Assembly (NCBI GenBank): GCA_007120565.1
Contig: SKNK01000093.1
Location: forward strand, 1-12,384
Direction of reading: 5' to 3'
Origin: Nitriliruptoraceae bacterium
GTDB lineage: Bacteria > Actinomycetota > Nitriliruptoria > Nitriliruptorales > Nitriliruptoraceae
Length of the DNA: 12,384 nt
In this document: positions 1-5,594 of the stretch, piece by piece
Numbering within the stretch: the stretch's first letter is position 1
Layout of the letters: each line of letters begins with the position of its first letter
Made by a program: the position numbers and the translations under genes
Notes under the pieces: generated by a model
Seen by the model: the letters and a program-made list of their open reading frames with translations, nothing else
What the model was told of the DNA's origin: nothing
Databases searched by the model: none

Positions 1-353
1 ACCGCGACGTTGGCGATCGCGGTCCGGCGGCCGTCACGGCGGACGAGCTCGCGCCCGACGACCCGGGCGTAGGCGGCGTCGGCGTCGGCCAACCCGTGTC
101 CGGCCGCGGCCGAATCGCCGATGACGGCCAGACGCCGCACCGGGTCCATCCCCGGCAGGACGGTATCGTGGTCGAGGGGCGGTACCTCCCGTCCCTGCGC
201 ACGCATCTGCCGCACCCGAACGGCTGCTCGCAACGAGCTGCCAGCGAGCAGCCCTGCGACCAGCAGCAACGCCGAGGTAGCCGCGAGAGGCGCCAGGTCG
301 GGAAGCGACCGGCGGTCCCGCGGCGTTGGCATCCATGGTGTGATCACGCCCAT
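1..353 (-). CDS. SGNH/GDSL-family hydrolase, N-terminal part, runs off the left edge
   Basis: Reading the minus strand from an ATG at 353 gives an uninterrupted frame of 117 codons to the window edge. Residues 22-42 form a hydrophobic segment (LAPLAATSALLLVAG region) after an Arg-rich start, so a membrane anchor or uncleaved signal is likely. At 75-87 comes RLAVIGDSAAAGHG, the GDS block I motif of SGNH esterases/lipases, in which S81 would be the nucleophile; AYARVVGRELV follows, as usual in this family. The remaining catalytic blocks lie outside the window, so substrate and activity cannot be judged; an extracytoplasmic esterase or acyl hydrolase is the family expectation. The start is uncertain: in-frame GTG codons lie further upstream and no good ribosome binding site precedes 353. 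The gene is divergent from the ABC exporter gene. Longer open frames over the same DNA lack any domain signal and are shadows. Confidence 0.8.
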   Translation of the reverse strand, partial: MGVITPWMPTPRDRRSLPDLAPLAATSALLLVAGLLAGSSLRAAVRVRQMRAQGREVPPLDHDTVLPGMDPVRRLAVIGDSAAAGHGLADADAAYARVVGRELVRRDGRRTAIANVA

Positions 354-360
354 GCGGCGC

Positions 361-366
361 AGGATA
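361..366 (-). promoter_or_regulatory. possible -10 element for the SGNH hydrolase gene (leaderless start)
   Basis: On the minus strand TATCCT fits the TAnnnT consensus and ends seven bases before the ATG at 353. That spacing would put the transcript start at or next to the start codon, as in leaderless actinobacterial mRNAs. No convincing -35 box is visible, and such a short motif can occur by chance. Confidence 0.25.
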
Positions 367-457
367 CGCCTTGCCCAACGAACCGACCGACGCAGGCGCC
401 GACGCGCCTGCCCCACCACCCCGGCCGACAGCCGACGACAGCCAGGATGATCTGTGC

Positions 458-462
458 GAGGA
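458..462 (+). promoter_or_regulatory. ribosome binding site deciding the ABC exporter start
   Basis: GAGGA lies nine bases before the ATG at 472. This favours 472 over the in-frame GTG at 454 and the in-frame ATGs at 478 and 487, although CAGGA at 443-447 could serve the GTG. Confidence 0.45.
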
Positions 463-471
463 CATGGCGGG

Positions 472-2331
472 ATGCCGATGCGCCCCATGGGCGACGCACA
501 GGAGCTCAAGGGCCACCGCGTCGATCCTGCCGTCGCCCGACGAGCGTGGGGCCTGACCCGTGACTACCGTCGCAAGCTCGTGGCGTTCCTCGGCCTGATC
601 GTGCTGACGTCGGCGGCCAGCGTCGTCCCCGCCCTGTTGATCCGCGAGGTGATCAACCGCGCCATCCCGGAGGGCGACACGGGCCTGCTGGTCTGGCTCT
701 TCCTCGCGATGTTGGGGATCGCACTGGCGATGGCGCTCCTGTCCATGGTCGAGCGGTGGCTGTCCTCATCCATCGGCGAGGGGTTCATCCTCCACCTCCG
801 CACGCTGCTGTACCGCCACGTGCAGACCATGCCGATCGCCTTCTTCACCCGCACCCAGACCGGGTCGCTGATCACCCGGCTGAACAACGACGTGATCGGC
901 GCTCAACGGGCGTTGACCGGCACGCTCGGTGGCATCGTCGACAACCTCATCGGCGTGACCGTGACCCTGATCACGATGCTGCTGCTGGAGTGGCGCGTCA
1001 CCCTCGTCGCCGTCGCGCTGCTGCCCCTGTTCATCATCCCCGCCAGGATCGTCGGCCGACGTCTGCAGGTCCTGTCGCGCGAGGCCATGGGTGTCAACGC
1101 CGAGATGAACACCGTGATGACCGAACGCTTCCACGTCGCCGGCGCCCTCCTCGTGAAGCTGTTCGGACGGATCGATCACGAGGTGGCGGCGTTCCACGAC
1201 CGTGCGGATCAGGTGGCCCGGCTCGGGGTGAAGCAGGCGATCACTGGTCGGACCCTCTTCGCGGCACTGGGCTTCGTCGGTGCGCTCGCGACCGGCCTGG
1301 TCTACCTGATCGGTGGCTTCATCGTCATCGAGGGCGACCTGGCGGTCGGCGACGTCGTTGCCCTGGGGGTTCTGGTCACCCAGCTCTACGGTCCGCTCGC
1401 CCAACTGTCGAACGCCCGTGTCGACCTGATGACCGCCCTTGTCAGCTTCGAGCGGGTCTTCGAGGTACTCGACCTGCCCGTACCGATCACCGAACGCGAG
1501 GATGCGGTCGAGCTGACCGAGCCACGAGGGCACGTCACCTTCGATGACGTCTGGTTCCGCTACCCCGAGGCTGGCGCCTCCGCCCTGGCCTCCCTGGAAG
1601 GGCCCAGATCCGAGCACGGAGAGGACGCCTCCGACTGGATCCTGCGTGACATCGACCTCGACCTGCCGCCCGGCACCATGCTGGCCATCGTCGGACCGTC
1701 GGGTGCAGGCAAGTCCACGCTGTCGACCCTGGTCCCCCGGTTGTACGACGTCACCGAGGGTCGCGTGCTGCTGGACGGCCACGACGTGCGAGACCTGACG
1801 TTGACCTCCCTGGTCGACGCCATCGGTGTCGTCAGCCAGGACCCGCACCTGTTCCACGACTCGATCGGGGAGAACCTGCGCTACGCACGTCCAGACGCAT
1901 CGGACGAACAGCTCGAGCAAGCCGCCAGAGCGGCGCGGATCCACGAGCTCATCGAGCGCCTGCCGGACGGCTACGACACGATCGTGGGCGAGCGGGGGTA
2001 CCGCCTCTCCGGCGGCGAGAAGCAGCGCCTCTCGATCGCCCGCGTCCTGCTCAAGGACCCGGCGGTCGTGATCCTCGACGAGGCAACGGCCCACCTGGAC
2101 ACCGGGTCCGAACGTCTCATCCAGGCGGCGCTCGCCGAGACCCTGCGAGATCGGACGAGCCTGGTGATCGCTCATCGGCTCTCGACGGTCGTCGACGCGG
2201 ACCTGATCGTGGTGCTCGACGAAGGTCAGATCGTCGAGCGCGGCACCCACGAGGAGCTCCTCGCTCGTCGCGGTCTCTACGCGCGACTCGCGCGCACGCA
2301 ACTGAGCAGGTCCCCGGCACGCACGACCTGA
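472..2331 (+). CDS. ABC exporter half-transporter, fused membrane and ATPase domains
   Basis: A 619-residue type IV (MsbA/MDR-like) exporter subunit that would work as a dimer in the cytoplasmic membrane, using ATP to export a lipid, drug or peptide; the substrate cannot be read from sequence. The membrane domain has six hydrophobic segments near residues 37-57, 72-92, 154-173, 175-195, 261-281 and 293-310. The ATPase domain is complete: A-loop Tyr364, Walker A GPSGAGKST 408-416, Q-loop Gln456, signature LSGGE 512-516, Walker B Asp536 with catalytic Glu537, and H-loop His568. A linker of about 20 extra residues after the A-loop (367-388, with SALASLE) makes this part longer than in textbook MsbA; I believe similar linkers occur in other actinobacterial exporters. 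No second half-transporter gene is in the window, and all catalytic residues are present, so a homodimer is the simplest reading. The ATG at 472 is chosen on its upstream GAGGA. Confidence 0.93.
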   Translation: MPMRPMGDAQELKGHRVDPAVARRAWGLTRDYRRKLVAFLGLIVLTSAASVVPALLIREVINRAIPEGDTGLLVWLFLAMLGIALAMALLSMVERWLSSSIGEGFILHLRTLLYRHVQTMPIAFFTRTQTGSLITRLNNDVIGAQRALTGTLGGIVDNLIGVTVTLITMLLLEWRVTLVAVALLPLFIIPARIVGRRLQVLSREAMGVNAEMNTVMTERFHVAGALLVKLFGRIDHEVAAFHDRADQVARLGVKQAITGRTLFAALGFVGALATGLVYLIGGFIVIEGDLAVGDVVALGVLVTQLYGPLAQLSNARVDLMTALVSFERVFEVLDLPVPITEREDAVELTEPRGHVTFDDVWFRYPEAGASALASLEGPRSEHGEDASDWILRDIDLDLPPGTMLAIVGPSGAGKSTLSTLVPRLYDVTEGRVLLDGHDVRDLTLTSLVDAIGVVSQDPHLFHDSIGENLRYARPDASDEQLEQAARAARIHELIERLPDGYDTIVGERGYRLSGGEKQRLSIARVLLKDPAVVILDEATAHLDTGSERLIQAALAETLRDRTSLVIAHRLSTVVDADLIVVLDEGQIVERGTHEELLARRGLYARLARTQLSRSPARTT

Positions 2332-2346
2332 CCACCGTGGCCGTCT

Positions 2347-2397
2347 GAGCACTCCAGCCGAGCACTCCAACAGGGTCAGCCCGGCAGGGTCAGCCCG
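2347..2397. repeat. two small tandem duplications in the convergent spacer
   Basis: GAGCACTCCA occurs at 2347-2356 and 2360-2369 (13-base period). CAGGGTCAGCCCG occurs at 2371-2383 and 2385-2397 (14-base period). The second pair overlaps the end of the PPR gene and includes its stop codon. This is the only spacer between the converging exporter and PPR genes; I see no T-tract terminator in it, only short GGG/CCC pairings. Confidence 0.7.
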
Positions 2398-4375
2398 ACG
2401 ACCCCTTCGGCTCCGATCCATCCTCGGGCTCTGGCGGCGTCGGCCGTTCCGGGGCAGCAGGCTCGGACTCCGTCGGCTCAGGTTCCGACGCAGGCACCGC
2501 AGACTCAGGTGCGGACTCCGCCGGCTCAGAGGTGGGCGAGGCCGCAGCCGGCGCGGACTCCGGGGACGCCGACGAGGGCTCCGAGGTCTCGGATCCCGCT
2601 GCAGGTGACGGCTCCGCTGGAGGGTCGTGCACGATCTGCTGGCCTTGCTCGCCCTCCTCAGCAAGACGTCGCTTGGTCTCGCCGGAAGCCCACTCCAAGG
2701 CCTTGGTGTGCCGCTCATCCGGGGTGATCCCCGCCGCGACCATCTGGTCGAACACCACCTTGGCCGGAGCGTGTTCGCCCCGCTTGGCGTACGACCACAT
2801 CAGCTCACGGTACGTGGGCTCGTCGACCGGGACCTTCGCCGCCTGCAACCCGGTGACCAGCGCCCCCGCCACGTCGAGCTTGCCGGACCGGATGAGGCCG
2901 CCGACCAACTTGGACGCATCGGCACTGGTCGGTGCGAGGTCGTGCTCGAGCATGTGATGCAGGAGGGCGATCGCGTCATCGGTGCGTTTGGCCGCAACCA
3001 GTGCGTTCAACAGGGAGCCGTAGTGACGGCCGTGCGTGAGGGTGCCGCTGACCCGCAACTCCTCCAGCAGGGCGCGCGCCTCGTCGAGACGCTTCGCCTT
3101 GATCAGCCTCTCCACGATGTCGCGGGCCGCACGCCGGTCGACCGGAACCCCTGCAGCGGACATCACACGGAGCAGCGCGTACGCCACCTCCAGCTCACCA
3201 GCCTTCAGGTGAGCCGTCAGCACGTCCGCCGCCTTCTGAGGCGGGATGGGAACACCCAGGATGAGCATCCAGTCGAGGACACCGCTGGCCGCGGCCAATC
3301 GCTTGGCCCCGAGGCTGAGGTCGATCAAACCATCCAGGTTCTCACCCGTGGGGATACGTCCACTCCGGGCGAGCTCCAGGGCATGGGTCCACGCGGCCTC
3401 GACGTCGCTCGCCCCGATCCACGCCTGCAACACCGCGTTGTGGTGGAAGCTGGTCGGCGTGGCCCCATCGGCACGCATCTCGGCCAACGCGGACTCCGCA
3501 GCGACAGCGTCACCAGCCTTGGCGTGCGCCAGCAACAGCTCGGTGTGGACATCGCCGGGAAGCTCGACGCCGCCCTCGCGGAGCCGCACGAGCAACTCCT
3601 TCGCACGGTCGGTATGACCGGCTCGAGCGATCATCGCGATGAGCTGGGTCGCGAGGCGGGCATCCGGACGACGGCCGACCTGCAGCATGAGGTCGACGAT
3701 CGCACGGGTGTCCTTGATCGCGCGCCGATCGAGGCAGTCACGGAGCAGACGCATGTAGTCGGCGTCCTGAGCAGCCTGCCCCCGTTGGGCCATCTGGCGG
3801 AGCACCGCACGCGCCGCGCGGAAACGAGAGACGGCGAGGTAGATCGACAGGACGCTCGGAGCACGGTCTGCCGGGGGCTCGAACCCCTCCGCGTGTAGGG
3901 CATCGAGCAGGGTCAGCGCCTCATCGGTCCGGCCGGCCCGACCCGTCGCGATCGCGATCTGCCAACGCACCGAAGCGTCGACCTCGACACCATCCTCACG
4001 CATCTGCTCGAGGACGTGCCGCGCCCCCTCGATATCACGTGCGTCGAGATGCGCTTGGAGGAGTAGGTGCCAGTGGTGTGGCTCGACCGGCACCTCGCGC
4101 TGCTGCATCGAGGCGAACACCTGCTGGGACATACGCAGGTCACCGGAGAAGCGCCGCATCGCGTCCGCGTAGCGATCACTCGGCGCGGGGGCTGGCTGCT
4201 CGCTGGGAGCTGTCGCTGCCGGCTTCTCGGCGGATCGCTCGGCCGGGGACTCCGGAGGTCCGCTCGGCGGCGCGGGAACCGGCTCGGGGCCTGCGCCGGC
4301 TTCCTCAGCGGAGCCCTGGTCCTGGCGCTGCTGCTGGTTCGGGGCAGGGTCGGGGGTCGTCGGTTGCTCACCCAT
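2390..4375 (-). CDS. pentatricopeptide-repeat (PPR)-like protein, 13-14 repeats
   Basis: A 661-residue protein with no signal peptide or membrane segment. Residues 1-63 are a Pro/Gln/Glu/Ala-rich tail. Residues 99-553 divide without any gap into 13 helix-turn-helix units of exactly 35 residues, and 64-98 fits as a degenerate fourteenth. In this register position 20 is Ala in 12 of 13, position 27 is Met or Leu in all, position 31 is Gly in 11, and many units end in Pro plus Asp, Thr or Pro. That is the PPR pattern; TPR units have 34 residues with Gly8 and Ala27. Residues 571-661 are a low-complexity Glu/Pro/Ser/Ala tail, probably disordered. PPR proteins bind single-stranded RNA in mitochondria and chloroplasts and are uncommon in bacteria. 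A role in RNA processing or stability is inference, supported only by the divergent RNase Z gene. The ATG at 4375 is chosen because GAGGAG lies eight bases upstream; a 74-residue extension is possible but has no such site. Confidence 0.85.
   Translation of the reverse strand: MGEQPTTPDPAPNQQQRQDQGSAEEAGAGPEPVPAPPSGPPESPAERSAEKPAATAPSEQPAPAPSDRYADAMRRFSGDLRMSQQVFASMQQREVPVEPHHWHLLLQAHLDARDIEGARHVLEQMREDGVEVDASVRWQIAIATGRAGRTDEALTLLDALHAEGFEPPADRAPSVLSIYLAVSRFRAARAVLRQMAQRGQAAQDADYMRLLRDCLDRRAIKDTRAIVDLMLQVGRRPDARLATQLIAMIARAGHTDRAKELLVRLREGGVELPGDVHTELLLAHAKAGDAVAAESALAEMRADGATPTSFHHNAVLQAWIGASDVEAAWTHALELARSGRIPTGENLDGLIDLSLGAKRLAAASGVLDWMLILGVPIPPQKAADVLTAHLKAGELEVAYALLRVMSAAGVPVDRRAARDIVERLIKAKRLDEARALLEELRVSGTLTHGRHYGSLLNALVAAKRTDDAIALLHHMLEHDLAPTSADASKLVGGLIRSGKLDVAGALVTGLQAAKVPVDEPTYRELMWSYAKRGEHAPAKVVFDQMVAAGITPDERHTKALEWASGETKRRLAEEGEQGQQIVHDPPAEPSPAAGSETSEPSSASPESAPAAASPTSEPAESAPESAVPASEPEPTESEPAAPERPTPPEPEDGSEPKGSSG
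2717..4186 (-). repeat. coding region of the 35-residue PPR solenoid
   Basis: This span encodes residues 64-553. Units end at residues 98 (degenerate), 133, 168, 203, 238, 273, 308, 343, 378, 413, 448, 483, 518 and 553. Conservation is at protein level only; I see no long DNA-level duplication between units, so the array looks old. Confidence 0.8.
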
Positions 4376-4383
4376 GTCACGTT

Positions 4384-4389
4384 CTCCTC
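4384..4389 (-). promoter_or_regulatory. ribosome binding site of the PPR gene
   Basis: On the minus strand GAGGAG sits eight bases before the ATG at 4375. It decides this start over the upstream in-frame start at 4597, which would overlap the start of the divergent RNase Z gene. Confidence 0.8.
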
Positions 4390-4410
4390 GGGCCAACCCT
4401 CGGGCGCGGA

Positions 4411-4469
4411 ACGTGTCACGTCCACGTGTCGAGCGCAGGCAGATGCACCACTCCCACGTGCACCAGTGG
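4411..4469. promoter_or_regulatory. candidate operator with paired CACGTG palindromes
   Basis: Inside the 190-base spacer between the divergent PPR and RNase Z genes, CACGTG occurs at 4423-4428 and 4455-4460, both preceded by C. They are 32 bases apart, about three helical turns. ACGTGTC is also repeated at 4411-4417 and 4424-4430, and CCACT/AGTGG (4448-4452, 4465-4469) flank the second palindrome as an inverted repeat. This looks like a dimeric regulator site serving both genes, but no known operator is recognised and no clear -10/-35 pair is seen. Confidence 0.35.
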
Positions 4470-4551
4470 ACGACCGACCCTCGGCCGTGGCCGAAACCGT
4501 ACCTGGTGACGCTAGCGTCGTCTGCTGAGGGACCGGCTGGCGCGCCAACGG

Positions 4552-4557
4552 AAAGGA
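4552..4557 (+). promoter_or_regulatory. ribosome binding site deciding the RNase Z start
   Basis: AAAGGA lies eight bases before the GTG at 4566, where the sequence begins to match RNase Z. The longer frame from 4374 adds 64 residues without domain similarity. Confidence 0.7.
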
Positions 4558-4565
4558 CAGCCGCG

Positions 4566-5495
4566 GTGTCGATCCGCGACGTGGTGGTCCTCGGCACCGC
4601 GAGTCAGGTGCCGACGCGAGATCGTGCCCATCATGGGGCCCTGCTGCGGTTCGACGACGAGGGGATCCTCCTGGACCCGGGCGAAGGGACGCAGCGACAA
4701 CTCACCTTCGCCGGACTCGCCACCTCCGCCATCACCCGTGTCTGTATCACCCACGCTCACGGCGACCACTGCCTCGGCGTACCTGGCATCGTGCAGCGCT
4801 GTTCGCTCGATGGACGCACGGACCCCCTGCCCATCCACTTCCCCGAAGCCGCTGCGTCGACGATCCGGAACCTGTGCACGGCCACCCCGTTCGACGCCGT
4901 GACGCCCGTGGAACTCCACCCGCAACAGCCTGGCACCGTCACCGCGACGACCGGGCGACTCCGTATCCGAGCTGCGGAACTCTCGCACAGCCTCCCGACC
5001 CTGGGGTGGCGTATCGAGGAGCCAGATGGGTGGCGCCTCGACCCCGACCTGGCCAGCAGGGCAGGCGTCGAAGGCCAGGACCGCAGCGAACTACTCCGCG
5101 CCGGTGCGGTGCGGGTCGACGGCCGTACCGTCCACGTCGAGGAGGTGGCGACCCCGCGAGCCGGCCAGTCCGTGGCCTTCGTCATGGACACTCGATGGTG
5201 TTCCGGTGCACTGGAGTTGGCCGAGCAGGCCGATCTGCTGATCATCGAGGCAACCTTCCTCGAGTCTGAGCGAGACGTCGCGGAGCAAGCCGGTCATCTC
5301 ACCGCCGCGCAGGCAGCCCGCCTGGCGAACGAAGCCGGGGCTCGTCGGGTGGTGCTCACCCACCTGTCCCAGCGCTACCCGGACCTCGATGGTCATCGAG
5401 CCGAGGCCCGGACCGCCGCGCCGGACCTGGACCTTCACGTCGCTGCGGACCTCGACCGGATCGCGCTGCCCCCACGGCGCGACCTGTGCCCCTGA
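4566..5495 (+). CDS. rnz: ribonuclease Z (tRNA 3' processing endonuclease)
   Basis: A 309-residue metallo-beta-lactamase-fold protein, close to the usual 300-310 residues of bacterial RNase Z, which cuts precursor tRNAs after the discriminator base in the cytoplasm. Visible motifs: GTASQVPT 10-17, DPGEGTQRQ 37-45, zinc-binding HAHGDH 63-68, His141 in SHSLPTLGW, Asp208 in MDT, EATF 228-231, His244 in GHLT, and His266 in THLSQRY. The core is complete and should be active. The segment 151-182, where typical ElaC-type proteins have the flexible tRNA-binding arm, lacks the usual PG and GPLF motifs and reads EEPDGWRLDPDL then GVEGQDRSELL, so the substrate arm is diverged. Family members acting on other substrates exist, so the tRNA role is likely but not proven. 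It starts with GTG, is divergent from the PPR gene, and lies 99 bases before the c-di-GMP gene on the same strand. Confidence 0.88.
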   Translation: MSIRDVVVLGTASQVPTRDRAHHGALLRFDDEGILLDPGEGTQRQLTFAGLATSAITRVCITHAHGDHCLGVPGIVQRCSLDGRTDPLPIHFPEAAASTIRNLCTATPFDAVTPVELHPQQPGTVTATTGRLRIRAAELSHSLPTLGWRIEEPDGWRLDPDLASRAGVEGQDRSELLRAGAVRVDGRTVHVEEVATPRAGQSVAFVMDTRWCSGALELAEQADLLIIEATFLESERDVAEQAGHLTAAQAARLANEAGARRVVLTHLSQRYPDLDGHRAEARTAAPDLDLHVAADLDRIALPPRRDLCP

Positions 5496-5581
5496 GCGGA
5501 TCGGCCTCCAGGGCTCAACTTCTGCGGACGAACGACCGATGGTCATCCCGGAGACCGCAGAGCGCAGGCGACATAAACGGC

Positions 5582-5587
5582 AGGAAG
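5582..5587 (+). promoter_or_regulatory. ribosome binding site of the GGDEF-EAL gene
   Basis: AGGAAG is seven bases before the ATG at 5595. The 99-base spacer before this gene shows no strong terminator or promoter, so co-transcription with rnz is possible. Confidence 0.6.
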
Positions 5588-5594
5588 CAGGGAC

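Noticed and set aside
766..2718. 650-codon open frame on the minus strand opposite the ABC exporter
   Set aside because: It has no domain signal, is rich in Arg/Gly/Asp/Gln shadow composition, and lies opposite a gene with all ABC motifs. Long antisense frames are usual in such GC-rich DNA.
2627..3898. 423-codon plus-strand frame opposite the PPR gene
   Set aside because: The minus-strand frame carries 13 regular repeats and a good ribosome binding site; the plus frame shows no recognisable domain.
2717..4186. TPR or SEL1 repeats instead of PPR
   Set aside because: Unit length is 35, not 34 or 36-plus. Position 27 is Met/Leu rather than Ala, Gly is at 31 rather than 8, and Pro is often at 34, all of which fit PPR better.
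4376..4597. N-terminal extension of the PPR protein to 4597
   Set aside because: The extra 74 residues are Cys/Trp/Arg-rich noise overlapping the RNase Z start, whereas GAGGAG precedes the ATG at 4375.
5496..5594. Promoter at ACATAAAC (5571-5578) before the GGDEF-EAL gene
   Set aside because: Only a vague AT-rich patch is present, with no -35 element at suitable spacing.
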